Of a stretch of DNA of 64,000 bases, positions 26,803-36,682 are shown one piece after another. The position numbers were made by a program, and so were the translations under genes. The number at the start of each line of letters is the position of its first letter. The stretch's first letter is position 1. The DNA is from Nostoc sp. ATCC 53789 (GTDB lineage: Bacteria > Cyanobacteriota > Cyanobacteriia > Cyanobacteriales > Nostocaceae): NCBI RefSeq assembly GCF_009873495.1, contig NZ_CP046703.1:4258501-4322500 (forward strand). The letters are read 5' to 3'. The notes beneath the pieces were generated by a model. It did no database searches. It saw only the letters and a list, made by a program, of their open reading frames with translations, and had not been told where the DNA came from.

Positions 26803-27210
26803 TTAAATTATTCCTGGGCCTCTACCGCGTTTGTCACCCTTTTCGGTCAACTTGCCTTCTTCATCCTGATTAACTTCTCCAAGTTCTTCAACACGTTGTG
26901 CAGTATCTTCTGCTGCTTGTTTGCGTGCATCACCTGGTTCTTCGTAGTACATTTCCGGTTCAACTGCATAGTTGTTCAACAAACCTTCTTTGTCTACGGT
27001 GTATCCGTCAGTAGTGCGTATACTTTCTGGATCGGTTTGGTCATCTGTAGCTGCATCTGCTTCTCTTTCTTCTGTAGGGAGTGTTTTGTAGTTGCCTCCT
27101 TCTCTTTCGATCCGAGCAGCTGTTTCGGCTGGAATAATGCCGCGATCGTAAGTATCTACTTCAGCGCGATCAGATGAATCTATATCTCTCTTAACTGCTT
27201 CATTAGCCAT
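26803..27210 (-). CDS. Small acidic hydrophilic protein
   Basis: 135 residues, strongly acidic, with no hydrophobic segment and few aromatic residues. The whole chain looks disordered (RIEREGGNYKTLPTEEREAD, then QRVEELGEVNQDEEGKLTEK). I know no named family; composition resembles hydrophilins and stress-induced cyanobacterial proteins. It is the last of four minus-strand genes (29946 to 26803) that include BON and glycine-zipper stress proteins, which supports a stress role by association only. Confidence 0.7.
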   Translation of the reverse strand: MANEAVKRDIDSSDRAEVDTYDRGIIPAETAARIEREGGNYKTLPTEEREADAATDDQTDPESIRTTDGYTVDKEGLLNNYAVEPEMYYEEPGDARKQAAEDTAQRVEELGEVNQDEEGKLTEKGDKRGRGPGII

Positions 27211-27396
27211 AATTTATGTCCCCGTAAAAGAATCTATTAAATAACTTCAAAAACTAGATTAAGCTTTTTTTAATCTCCGAACTACTATCTTTAGAAGTGA
27301 TTTAAATTTAAAAAGAGGATTCCATCCTCTATCTTGCGGTGTATCAAAAGATTAATATTAAGTGAGGTTAAATACTAATAATTTACATTGACTATT

Positions 27397-27426
27397 TAAG
27401 ACAAGGAGTTTAAGCCCCTTGTCTTA
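27397..27426 (-). terminator. Hairpin between the CAAD and acidic-protein genes
   Basis: TAAGACAAGG (27397-27406) pairs with CCTTGTCTTA (27417-27426). It lies about 50 bases beyond the CAAD stop codon on the minus strand. The same stem sequence closes the phosphatase gene at 61056-61077, so it is a recurrent module. Confidence 0.5.
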
Positions 27427-27472
27427 AAGGTAGATAAATTTCTACCATAATGTAGTGTAATAGTTAGAAAGT

Positions 27473-27904
27473 TTATTCGCCCACAAATTGATTTTTGAGG
27501 GATTGAATTTCATCAGCTAATTCTTGCCGAGTTGAAGCCTTTAGTAAATAACGGAAAATAAACCAACTGGCATAACCAATTCCAACTAATTCAAAGAGTG
27601 GTGATAGTAATGGAATATCATTGATCGCATCCAGTAGTGCTAGCACTAACTTTGCTGTAACAATGGCAGCTAGAATTAACGCAACAGTTATTAGAGGCTG
27701 TTTATAGTCCTGAAAAAAGCTACCTAAGTAGTCGGGTAGTTTCTCCAAAAATTGAGAAACTTGTCTACTAATTTGCTGCCATTGAGATTCCGGTTCCGAT
27801 GCTGGCGGTAACTTTGGCAAATTTGCATCTACACCTTCAAGTGCTAGCGTACCTTGTGATATTGAAGTGTTGATGGATTCACGTTGCTGTTGTTCGGTTT
27901 CCAT
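27473..27904 (-). CDS. CAAD-domain thylakoid membrane protein
   Basis: 143 residues: a Gln/Ser-rich N-terminus, an amphipathic helix (WQQISRQVSQFLEKLPDYLG), two membrane segments (about 72-92 and 101-120) and a charged tail (STRQELADEIQSLKNQF). The membrane unit is the CAAD domain, first seen appended to some cyanobacterial aminoacyl-tRNA synthetases and also found alone in thylakoid (CURT1-like) proteins that bend membranes. Which of these roles applies cannot be told. The start is ATG 27904. Confidence 0.82.
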   Translation of the reverse strand: METEQQQRESINTSISQGTLALEGVDANLPKLPPASEPESQWQQISRQVSQFLEKLPDYLGSFFQDYKQPLITVALILAAIVTAKLVLALLDAINDIPLLSPLFELVGIGYASWFIFRYLLKASTRQELADEIQSLKNQFVGE

Positions 27905-28084
27905 AGTTTTTCAACGATTACAAAATTTTCTGTAACTGAACTGAGCATCAATAAATATAATTATTAAAGTCGTCAGTTGTCAATTATTAATGGTCAGCAA
28001 TAAGTATAACTGACCATTAAGGCTGAGTAGGAAAATATAAATTTATTTTTCTCTACCTACTCACTCGGATTTATTGTTAGTTAC

Positions 28085-28546
28085 TTACCTTGTTGGTGGG
28101 GCAACAGTTGTTTTAACAACTACACTTTTCACGCCTTTGATTTCTTTAGCTAAAGTTTCAATTTTAGCCAACTCTTGCTGATTATTAACAGTTCCACCAA
28201 CAGTCACAACTCCATCCTTTGTGGCATCAACTGTTAGTTGACCCTTGGGTATGTTTGCCTCTAATTTGGAGCGAACTTCACTTGCTAAGTCACCTTTAGC
28301 TCTATCTGCATCGCCACCAGTGGTATTATTGCGCTGTTCGCGGGCACGGATATCAGAATCAAGTTGTCTTCTGCGAGTTTCACTTTGTGCGTCTTTCTGA
28401 GAAGCTTCTGTTGTCTGTACAGTCGGTGATTGTGGAGCTTCATTAGGATTACCTGGTGCAGATTCACTTGTTTTAGAAGCGTTATCACAAGCAGCAACAC
28501 CAAAAACTAAAAGGGTGCTAATTAAGAAGGGGGTTAGCTTTTTCAT
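28085..28546 (-). CDS. BON-domain lipoprotein
   Basis: 153 residues from ATG 28546 (MKKLTPFLISTLLVFGVAAC), a clean lipoprotein signal with lipobox FGVAAC; an in-frame start at 28561 would add five residues. A disordered Gln/Ser/Arg region (about 25-80) precedes a single BON domain (about 85-150: VRSKLEANIPKGQLTVDATK, then VTVGGTVNNQQELAKIETLA). BON domains bind phospholipid or other surfaces in envelope-stress proteins such as OsmY. It is probably anchored in the periplasm. Confidence 0.88.
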   Translation of the reverse strand: MKKLTPFLISTLLVFGVAACDNASKTSESAPGNPNEAPQSPTVQTTEASQKDAQSETRRRQLDSDIRAREQRNNTTGGDADRAKGDLASEVRSKLEANIPKGQLTVDATKDGVVTVGGTVNNQQELAKIETLAKEIKGVKSVVVKTTVAPPTR

Positions 28547-28665
28547 AGATTTAATTCGCAATCGGAAAGTGAAATTTGTTGTTTTTACGGTGAAGTGAGG
28601 AGCAAGTTTTTGAATTCTTGCTCTTGCAATTGTGTGTAATTAGTGAGAGTGAAAACTACTTTGGA

Positions 28666-29946
28666 TTAAAGTGTTTCATCACGACGGTCAACAATCACTA
28701 CAGCAGGATCGTTAATATGAGGCTCTGTTGAGTGATTGGGGTGAATGGGATTGGCTACTGCTGTGTCATGATGGATTACTCGGTCGGAACCTGGCCGATG
28801 TTCGCCTAAATCAGTGGCATCATAAATAGCAAATTCTTCAATACCCCGACGATTGAGAATCGCTTCAGCTTGGTGGATTTCAGCTTGGGTACCATCGATA
28901 ATTACCAAGTAGTCGCCTCTTTGGAAGCGATCGCTATATACCCGCGCTCTGTCTTCAGGAATTCCCAAGCCAACCAGTGCGCCGACAATACCGCCAGCAG
29001 CTGCACCGATCGCACCACCAGCTAAGGTTGTGGCCAAAGCTGTTGCGACTGCGCCACCAGCAATCACAGGCCCAACTCCAGGAATTGCTAGAGTTCCAAG
29101 ACCAACTAATAAGCCAGTCAAGCCGCCTAGAACACCGCCTGTAGCTGCTCCAGTTTTAGCACCATCGTCTGCTTTATTACCTGTTCCGACATTTCTATCT
29201 ACATCGACACCAGCGATCCCACGACCGTCTGTATCTTTGGCGATGATGGAGACTCTACTTAAAGGAAAACCTGCATCTCGTAATTCGGTGAGTGCTGCTT
29301 CTGCATCTCGGCGATGAGGAAAGACTCCGATCGCGCGTCTAGCAACACCACTATGAGCCACATTTACGTTATGGGTTGGAGCGACATAATCAGCATTTCT
29401 CGCATCTGGGTTGTCGTAAATACCAAACTCTTCGACACCACGCTGATGGAGAATTGCTTCTGCTCTAGCGATTTCTGTATCTGTGCCATCAAGGATTACT
29501 AAATAGTGTCCTCGTCTTACACGTTCGTCATAAACTCTAGCTCGTTCTTCGGGAATTCCTAAGCCAATCAATGCACCAAGCAAACTACCAGCTACCGCAC
29601 CAATCCCTGCACCAGCAAGAGTTGTAGCTAGAGTAGTTGCTGCGGCTCCAGCCAGCATAATTGGCCCAATTCCAGGAATTGCCAAAGTACCAAGACCGAC
29701 TAATAAACCAGTTAATCCGCCCAAAGCACCGCCTGTAGCGGCTCCCACTTTAGCACCTTCATCAGATTTATCACCGACGCGATCGCGCACTTCAGCACCA
29801 GCAATATCTTCTCTGTCTCCATCTTGGGTAATGACAGAGACTCTGTTCATATCAAAGCCGACTTTTTTCAATTCATGTAGCGCATGTTCAACATCTCGAC
29901 GATTAGAAAATACACCTACAGCACGTTTATGTACACCTACAACCAT
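28666..29946 (-). CDS. Duplicated general-stress (YflT-like) glycine-zipper protein
   Basis: 426 residues built as two copies of about 190 residues. Each has an alpha/beta start (RAVGVFSNRRDVEHALHELK; RAIGVFPHRRDAEAALTELR), a glycine-rich membrane-like zipper (GAATGGALGGLTGLLVGLGT; GAATGGVLGGLTGLLVGLGT) and a closing unit (GHYLVILDGTDTEIARAEAI; GDYLVIIDGTQAEIHQAEAI). A hydrophilic His/Asp-rich tail follows. The N-terminal units resemble Bacillus general stress protein 17M. A good ribosome site (GAGGAG) precedes ATG 29946. The precise function is unknown. Confidence 0.8.
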   Translation of the reverse strand: MVVGVHKRAVGVFSNRRDVEHALHELKKVGFDMNRVSVITQDGDREDIAGAEVRDRVGDKSDEGAKVGAATGGALGGLTGLLVGLGTLAIPGIGPIMLAGAAATTLATTLAGAGIGAVAGSLLGALIGLGIPEERARVYDERVRRGHYLVILDGTDTEIARAEAILHQRGVEEFGIYDNPDARNADYVAPTHNVNVAHSGVARRAIGVFPHRRDAEAALTELRDAGFPLSRVSIIAKDTDGRGIAGVDVDRNVGTGNKADDGAKTGAATGGVLGGLTGLLVGLGTLAIPGVGPVIAGGAVATALATTLAGGAIGAAAGGIVGALVGLGIPEDRARVYSDRFQRGDYLVIIDGTQAEIHQAEAILNRRGIEEFAIYDATDLGEHRPGSDRVIHHDTAVANPIHPNHSTEPHINDPAVVIVDRRDETL

Positions 29947-30458
29947 TATCTTTTTCTCCTCAGCAACAATAAATTATTCACAAATTTATAGCTTGTAATA
30001 CCCTTATTAATACATGTTTAGATTTTTGTTTCATCAATCGCTTGGAAGAATTTTTATCTCTATCATTAGGTATAGGTGGTTTTATCTAAATGAGTATTTA
30101 TAAAATCATGCTTTTATAAATACTTAGATGTTATAGCTCTAAAACTTTTGCTGGAGATTGACATAAAAAACATCGATTTATTATGTCTAAAACAGTAATT
30201 CACCCTTTTAATAACTGCTGTGTACTTAGATTGTTTTTTATATATCTCACTTTTATAGCAAAAAATTTATTTTGTAAAAATGTGACAAAGTTAGCAAATT
30301 AAAAAGTTTTATTTAACTAAAAAATAAATTTTAAAATACGACTTTTGGTAAATAAACCTATTACCTAAGAAAGTGTCAGCTTAGATAGTTGATAATTAAG
30401 CTGATAAATAAGCCATTTTATAAATGGGTATTTAATTGAGTGAAAGTGAGAAAATATT
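29947..30458. other. AT-rich divergent promoter region
   Basis: 512 bases between the stress-protein gene (leftward) and the 1033-residue protein (rightward). Strongly AT-rich, no gene, no obvious long palindrome. It must hold promoters for both directions, but I cannot pick them confidently. Confidence 0.55.
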
Positions 30459-33400
30459 ATGTTTCAAAGTGTTCCAACTATTTTAGGATTAGCGCCAATA
30501 ACCTTAGCTCAGGAAGTACTAACTCCAGAAGAAGCATCAGTACTTTTTTCTGGGCCTAAATTCTTGGTAGCATTGCTGGCTGGGGTTTCGATGGCATTTG
30601 CTTTTCAATTGTTATTCACAAACTTTTCAGTTGCTGTCGGAATTTCATCTTGGGAAATTGACTCAGATTCCGATGATGAGTCAGAAAGTTTGGGTAAGAC
30701 AATTCGTAAGGTTCAAGGCAAAGTTGGCGCTTGGGTGTTAATAACTGCGAGCATTGCATTATTTATTGCTTGCTTTCTAGCTGTAAAACTTAGCTTAATC
30801 GAAAGCGCATTCTTAGGAGCAATTATTGGTGTAGTCATTTGGTCTACCTATTTCTCACTAGTAATTTGGTTGGGTTCATCAGCCGTAGGTTCTTTAATTG
30901 GTTCTATCTCTAATACTGTCACTTCTGGTTTTCAAGCTTTAATGGGTACAGCAACTGCTGGTATCGGTGCTAATGCTGCAAAACAACAGTTAGTTTCGAC
31001 TGCGGAAGATATTACAGCCGCAGTTCGGCGGGAATTAACTTCAGGTTTTGATTCTGAAGGGATTAAAAATACTCTCCAAAGTTCTTTAAGTTCTCTGCAA
31101 TTGCCAAAGCTGGATGTTAAAGAAATTCGCAACCAATTTGACCAGCTTCTTAAAGATACAGATTTGCAATCTGTTGCTAATAGCGATTTATTGCAAAACA
31201 TTAACCGTCAAACATTTTTTGATTTAATCAGCACTCGCACAGATTTATCTAAAGAAGAGATAAATGGCATTGCTGACCAGTTTCAAGGTGCTTGGCAACA
31301 AGCTTTGAATCGCAAAAATCCCACAGAACAAGTAATTAATTTACTTAAGTCTGCTACTCCTGAAGAATTGAATTCCGAACAATTGGGTGAACGGCTTCAA
31401 CAACTGGTTACAGTTGGAGGTGGTAATGGCAATGGTGTAATTAAACAAGCTATTAGATATGGTTTGAGCGCTGCCGCACCAGCAGTTCTCGAACGGGTCA
31501 ATCTTTCTAATATCGATGTGAATAAAATTACAACTCAGTTGCAAAAGCTGAAAGAAAAATTTCAAGATGTCGATGTCGAACAAGTAACAGAACAATTTCA
31601 AAAGTTTAGAGAGCAAGCCAGTGAGCAAGTATCTGCAAAATTGCCAATATCACTTGGAAACACGATTAAAGCGGATGTCGAAGACTACATCTTGCATTCA
31701 TTCCCTTGGCATTTTAATCGAATTACGCTAGTAGATGAATTTAAAGAAGTCATCTATGACGTAAACGCAGATCCGACAACTGTAAGACGAGAGTTGGAAG
31801 AAATCAATCAAGAATATTTCACTAACTTGCTGAACCAGCGAGACGATCTCAGTGAAGCCAGGGTGAAAGAAATTGCCGAACAAATGGAAAGCGATCGCTT
31901 GGAAGTTTTAGAGACTGTAAAACAGGCCGAAGCGCGAGAAAAAGGGCAAAATTTCCGCACGCGCATCGAAGATTATCTCCGTTCCACTGGGAAAGAAGAA
32001 CTCAATCCTGAAGGTATTGAACGGGACTTTGCCAAGTTAGTAGAAGATCCAGAAGCTGGTTTTGAAGATTTAAGTAGCCGCTTCGGACAATTTGACCGCG
32101 ATACTTTTGTCCAATTGCTCCAACAACGTCAAGATGTCAGCGAAGAGGAAGCTAATAATATAGTTAGTCAACTCGAACGCAACCGCGATAATATTTTGAA
32201 TCGTGCTAGAGAATTGCAAGAACAAGCAAAAGCGAAAGCCGATGAACTGCGTCAAAGAGTTGAAAACTATCTGCGGAATACTAACAAAGACGAACTCAAT
32301 CCCGAAGCTATCAAACGTGAGTTTAGAGTTTTACTAGACGATCCGCAAGCCGGAATTAGCCTATTACGATCGCGCCTATCGCAATTTGACCGCGACACAT
32401 TGGTACAATTGCTCAGTCAGCGTCAAGATTTGAGCGAAGAACAGGTAAACCAAATTCTCAATCAGCTAGAAGCAGTCCGAGATAGTATTTTGCAAGTACC
32501 GCAGCAAGCAAAAGAACAGTACGAAAAAACTACAAAAGCGATCGCCGAATATCTCCGCAATACCAACTTGGAAGAACTTGATCCCGAAGGTATCAGAGCC
32601 GATTTGGAAAAATTACTCGACGATCCCAAAGCTGGAGCCTTAGCACTGCGCGATCGCTTATCTCATGTAGATCGAGAAACCTTGGTGCAACTCGTAAGTC
32701 AGCGCGGCGACTTGAGCCAAGAGCAAGTTAATCAGATCATCGATCGCGTACAAGATGCCATTGGTGACATTGTAAGAGCGCCGCGACGTTTAGCCAAGCG
32801 TACTGCTCAACAAGCCTTAGATTTTGAAGCCAATCTTGAAGAATATCTGCGTAATACCAACAAAGACGAACTCAACCCTGAAGGAATCAAACGCGATTTA
32901 CAATTGCTGTTGTCTTCTCCCCGCGCTGGAATTGGGAGTTTGAGCGATCGCGCCTCAAAATTTGACCGTTCCACAATTGTGGCGCTGTTATCCCAACGTG
33001 AGGATATCTCAGAAGAAGAAGCTAACCGGATTGTGGATCAAATTGATTCTGTCCGGAGTTCCATTGTCGAACAATTTCAGCAGATTCAGCAGAAAGTGCA
33101 ATCAGTGCTGGATGGGGTTTTTGCCAAAGTTCGCAACTATCTTAACTCCCTGGATCGTTCTGAACTCAACTATGAAGGCATTAAGCAAGACTTTGCCAAA
33201 GTATTCGACGATCCGCAAGCTGGATTTGAAGCATTGCGCGATCGCCTCAGTGAATTTGATCGTGACACCTTAGTTGCTGTGATCAGTTCTCGTGAGGATA
33301 TCTCTGAGGCAGATGCTAACCGGATTATCGACCAAATAGAAGCAGCGCGGGATGGCGTATTGCAACGAGCCGAACGCATCCAGAAAGAAACTCAAAAACG

Positions 33401-33560
33401 TTTGAAAGCGATCCAACAGCAAGCTAAAAAGCAAGCCGAAGAAAGCAAAAAAACCGTTGCCAATGCTGCATGGTGGATATTTGGGACAGCGATCACTTCC
33501 CTTTGTGCCAGTGCGATCGCAGGTGCGATCGCTGTAACTGGGATAGCTCTTCCTGGGTAA
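30459..33560 (+). CDS. Large membrane protein with six helical repeats
   Basis: 1033 residues. Three to four hydrophobic segments occupy about 35-160 (ALLAGVSMAFAFQLLFTNF, WVLITASIALFIACFLAVKL, GAIIGVVIWSTYFSLVIWL), one more closes the protein (about 1007-1030). Between about 405 and 975 lie six repeats of 95-100 residues. Each has a first half near YLRNTNKDELNPEGIKRDF, a DDPQAG turn, and a second half near FDRDTLVQLLSQRQDLSEE followed by a QVNQI-type helix and a coiled-coil spacer. The repeats look all-helical. I recognise no function; such proteins have been mislabelled as transporters. It begins divergently from the stress-protein genes and ends at a strong terminator. Confidence 0.75.
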   Translation: MFQSVPTILGLAPITLAQEVLTPEEASVLFSGPKFLVALLAGVSMAFAFQLLFTNFSVAVGISSWEIDSDSDDESESLGKTIRKVQGKVGAWVLITASIALFIACFLAVKLSLIESAFLGAIIGVVIWSTYFSLVIWLGSSAVGSLIGSISNTVTSGFQALMGTATAGIGANAAKQQLVSTAEDITAAVRRELTSGFDSEGIKNTLQSSLSSLQLPKLDVKEIRNQFDQLLKDTDLQSVANSDLLQNINRQTFFDLISTRTDLSKEEINGIADQFQGAWQQALNRKNPTEQVINLLKSATPEELNSEQLGERLQQLVTVGGGNGNGVIKQAIRYGLSAAAPAVLERVNLSNIDVNKITTQLQKLKEKFQDVDVEQVTEQFQKFREQASEQVSAKLPISLGNTIKADVEDYILHSFPWHFNRITLVDEFKEVIYDVNADPTTVRRELEEINQEYFTNLLNQRDDLSEARVKEIAEQMESDRLEVLETVKQAEAREKGQNFRTRIEDYLRSTGKEELNPEGIERDFAKLVEDPEAGFEDLSSRFGQFDRDTFVQLLQQRQDVSEEEANNIVSQLERNRDNILNRARELQEQAKAKADELRQRVENYLRNTNKDELNPEAIKREFRVLLDDPQAGISLLRSRLSQFDRDTLVQLLSQRQDLSEEQVNQILNQLEAVRDSILQVPQQAKEQYEKTTKAIAEYLRNTNLEELDPEGIRADLEKLLDDPKAGALALRDRLSHVDRETLVQLVSQRGDLSQEQVNQIIDRVQDAIGDIVRAPRRLAKRTAQQALDFEANLEEYLRNTNKDELNPEGIKRDLQLLLSSPRAGIGSLSDRASKFDRSTIVALLSQREDISEEEANRIVDQIDSVRSSIVEQFQQIQQKVQSVLDGVFAKVRNYLNSLDRSELNYEGIKQDFAKVFDDPQAGFEALRDRLSEFDRDTLVAVISSREDISEADANRIIDQIEAARDGVLQRAERIQKETQKRLKAIQQQAKKQAEESKKTVANAAWWIFGTAITSLCASAIAGAIAVTGIALPG

Positions 33561-33595
33561 AATATCTCTGTCATCGATAATTTTAAGCAATAGAG

Positions 33596-33635
33596 AGTGG
33601 TATTCAGTTTATACAAATGAATGCCACTTTTTTTA
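33596..33635 (+). terminator. Intrinsic terminator after the repeat protein
   Basis: AGTGGTATTCA (33596-33606) pairs with TGAATGCCACT (33618-33628) with a single G-T or mismatch position, then seven T. It lies 36 bases after the stop codon. Confidence 0.85.
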
Positions 33636-33994
33636 TAAGAATTTATCAGTAAGAATTAATTTAATTCCTAATGGTCAAAATAGAGTAAAAAACTGTGTTC
33701 AAGCCAGATTGATCCCCTTATTTCATTCAATAACTGAACATACATACAGTTATTGTAAGTTGTTACAAATGATAATTTATGGTGCAATAAAGAAAACATA
33801 TATTGAATCGGCATACCTCTTAAGGAAGAGCTATAGAAATAACAACTGCCGTAAGATTAATATCCTTGCATTATCAGATAATTTTAACTATATCTATTTC
33901 TACAAAGTATGGGCTACAGGCAATAGCCCAGAGGCGTAACCAGCAGTCACTACAGATATTGACAACCTAATGGATTAAATCAGGCATATTACAG
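33636..33994. other. Intergenic region before the hybrid kinase
   Basis: About 360 AT-rich bases. A short open frame (33709-33939) has composition unlike a protein and no ribosome site. I see no clear promoter motif. Confidence 0.5.
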
Positions 33995-36631
33995 ATGAAC
34001 AATGATGAATTTAATTCAATGTGCCACCTCACAGAATGTCAGCAGGCAGAGGAGGTACTACAACAGCAAATTCAATGGCAGCGATTGGTGATGGCAATTG
34101 CCCAGCGCATCCGCCAGAGTTTGAATTTGGACAAGGTTCTCAACACCACTGTTACTGAAGTCCGTCAATTCCTGCAAGTAGATCGAGTGTTCATGTATCA
34201 GTTTGAACCAGACTACAGTGGGGTAGTGGTGGTAGAGTCTGTTGATGATCGTTGGATTGCTATCCTGAATACCCAAGTTCAAGACACTTATTTGATGGAA
34301 ACTCGCGGCGAGGAGTACAGACATGGGCGCATCCAAGCTATTGCAGATATTTATACAGCAGGTCTGACTGAATGCCACCGCGATTTACTTACTCAGTTTC
34401 AAGTCAGGGCAAACTTGGCGGTTCCAATTTTGCAAGGAAAAAAATTGTGGGGATTATTAGTTGCTAACCAGTGTGCAGCACCCCGCCAGTGGCAGACGTG
34501 GGAAATCGATTTTCTTAAACAATTGGCAGTACAGGTGGGCATTGCTATCCAGCAATCTCAACTTTATGAGCAGGTACATACTGAACTCGCTGAACGCAAG
34601 CGGGTGGAAGCTGGTTTAAGAGCGCGTGTACGCCAGCAGGCAGCCGTAGCTAAATTGGGTCAGTTAGCTCTAGCTAATATCGACCTTTACACATTAATGG
34701 ACGAAGCGGTTGCCCTGGTTACTCAAGGCCTTGAGGTGGAATACAGTAAAGTTTTAGAAATGCTTCCAGATGAGAACAGCTTATTGTTGCGATCGGGAGT
34801 TGGTTGGCAGCCAGGGCTAGTAGGAAATTTTAAATTAGAATTAGGTGGAGTGAATGAGACTCAGGCTTCGTATACACTACTTTCCCATGAGCCAGTAATT
34901 GTTTGTGACCTGCGGAAAGAAACACGGTTTCAAGGACCACCGCTATTAATTAACCACTCAGTGATCAGTGGCATGAGCGTCATCATTCAAGGTCAAAAAC
35001 AACCTCTGGGTGTTTTAGGTGCACACACAACTAGACAGCGAGAGTTTACCCAAAATGATATTCACTTTTTGCAAGCGATCGCTAATGTGTTAGCTACGAC
35101 CATTGAGCGCAAATGGGCAGAACAGAAAATCCGCGAACAAGCAGCTTTATTAGATATCGCTTCTGATGCGATTATCGTGCGAAATTTCCAAAACCAAATT
35201 TTATTCTGGAATCAAGGTGCAGAACGTCTATATGGTTGGGAAGCTCATGAAGCTTTGGGAAAGAACCTGGAGGAGTTGCTGTGCAAAGAAAGCTCACAGC
35301 AGTTACAAGTGGCTTTAACAAATGTTACTAACTCTGGCTTATGGCAAGGTGAGTTACATAAAGTGACAAAGGGCGGCAAAGAAATTATCGTGGAAAGCCG
35401 ATGGACACTGATGCGTGATGAAGCAGAGCAACCCAAATCCATCCTCTGTGTTGACACCGACATCACAGAGAAAAAACAACTCCTGGCCCAATTTCTCCGT
35501 GCCCAGCGCCTAGAGAGTCTTGGCACGTTGGCAAGTGGTATTGCCCACGACCTCAACAATATTCTGACACCCATTCTTTCCTCAGTGGAAATGTTAGCGC
35601 TCAAACTTCCCAATCTGGATGCAGGCAATCAACAACTGCTGAAGCTTCTTGACCATAACTCTAAACGGGCGGCAGATTTGGTCAAGCAAATTATGACTTT
35701 TTCTCGTAGGTCTGAAGGCAACGGCATTTCTTTACAAATAGAACACCTACTGTTAGAAATTGAGCAAATTGTCCAAAGCACATTTCCAAAATCGATCGCA
35801 ATTATTAATAATCTACCTAGACATAAACTCTGGACTATCTTGGCAGATCCGACTCAAATTCATCAGGTGTTAATGAATTTGTGCGTCAACGCTCGTGATG
35901 CAATGCCCAAAGGCGGTACATTATCTATCTCTGCGGAAAATTTATTCGTTGATGAAAATTTTGCCAAGATGAATCTAAATGCTCAGGTGGGCCCTTATAT
36001 AGTCATAACTATTTCAGATACAGGATTTGGGATTTCTCCAGTAATTTTGGAGCGAATTTTTGAACCATTTTTCACAACAAAAGAACCAGGCAAAGGCACT
36101 GGCTTAGGTTTGTCAACTGTGATTGGGATTGTCAAAAACCACAATGGTTTTGTGAAAGTGTCTAGCGAGGTAAGCAAAGGTTCCCAATTCCAAGTATACT
36201 TACCAGCTTTGAACAAAAGTACAAAGCAACAAGCAGAGAACTTGGAATTGCCCAATGGCAACGGAGAATTAATTCTAGTTGTAGATGATGAAGCCGCTAT
36301 CCTGGAGATTAGCAAAACTTTGCTAGAAGACCACAACTACAAAACCCTGACAGCTATTAATGGCATCGAGGCAATCTCATTATATGCCCAGCATCAAAAT
36401 CAAATCAGTATGGTGTTGATGGATATGATGATGCCGTCAATGGATGGGTTAACTGCAATTGGCATAATGCAACAAATGAATCCACAAGTCAAGATTATGG
36501 GCATCAGCGGCATGGTGACAGACAGCCAAATAGTCGAGGCTGCTAACGCTGGTATCAATATATTTTTGAAGAAGCCTTACACTTTCCGTCAATTATTACA
36601 CGCTATTAACGACTTCTTGAGCGAGCCATAG
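33995..36631 (+). CDS. Hybrid histidine kinase with cyanobacteriochrome-like GAF
   Basis: 878 residues: GAF1 (about 40-190), GAF2 (205-380), PAS (385-500), HisKA with H near 518 (ASGIAHDLNNILTP), HATPase (NLCVNARDAMP, DTGFGI, GKGTGLGLSTV) and a C-terminal receiver (VVDDEAAILE, phospho-acceptor in VLMDMMMPSMDG). GAF1 carries the motif block of bilin-binding cyanobacteriochromes: DIYTAGLTECHRDLLTQFQV, then RANLAVPIL and LWGLLVANQC, with the thioether cysteine expected at C127 next to H128. The second-cysteine DxCF motif is absent (DTYL instead). It may sense light; a redox or other GAF role is the alternative. No membrane segment is seen. Confidence 0.87.
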   Translation: MNNDEFNSMCHLTECQQAEEVLQQQIQWQRLVMAIAQRIRQSLNLDKVLNTTVTEVRQFLQVDRVFMYQFEPDYSGVVVVESVDDRWIAILNTQVQDTYLMETRGEEYRHGRIQAIADIYTAGLTECHRDLLTQFQVRANLAVPILQGKKLWGLLVANQCAAPRQWQTWEIDFLKQLAVQVGIAIQQSQLYEQVHTELAERKRVEAGLRARVRQQAAVAKLGQLALANIDLYTLMDEAVALVTQGLEVEYSKVLEMLPDENSLLLRSGVGWQPGLVGNFKLELGGVNETQASYTLLSHEPVIVCDLRKETRFQGPPLLINHSVISGMSVIIQGQKQPLGVLGAHTTRQREFTQNDIHFLQAIANVLATTIERKWAEQKIREQAALLDIASDAIIVRNFQNQILFWNQGAERLYGWEAHEALGKNLEELLCKESSQQLQVALTNVTNSGLWQGELHKVTKGGKEIIVESRWTLMRDEAEQPKSILCVDTDITEKKQLLAQFLRAQRLESLGTLASGIAHDLNNILTPILSSVEMLALKLPNLDAGNQQLLKLLDHNSKRAADLVKQIMTFSRRSEGNGISLQIEHLLLEIEQIVQSTFPKSIAIINNLPRHKLWTILADPTQIHQVLMNLCVNARDAMPKGGTLSISAENLFVDENFAKMNLNAQVGPYIVITISDTGFGISPVILERIFEPFFTTKEPGKGTGLGLSTVIGIVKNHNGFVKVSSEVSKGSQFQVYLPALNKSTKQQAENLELPNGNGELILVVDDEAAILEISKTLLEDHNYKTLTAINGIEAISLYAQHQNQISMVLMDMMMPSMDGLTAIGIMQQMNPQVKIMGISGMVTDSQIVEAANAGINIFLKKPYTFRQLLHAINDFLSEP

Positions 36632-36682
36632 TCTTAAAAATGGGGTTAGCTTGGGTTAAGGCTAAAAACTAAAACTGGCGTA

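Noticed and set aside
33709..33939. Plus-strand open frame of 76 codons before the hybrid kinase
   Set aside because: AT-rich, Tyr/Ile/Asn-dominated composition typical of non-coding sequence; no ribosome binding site.
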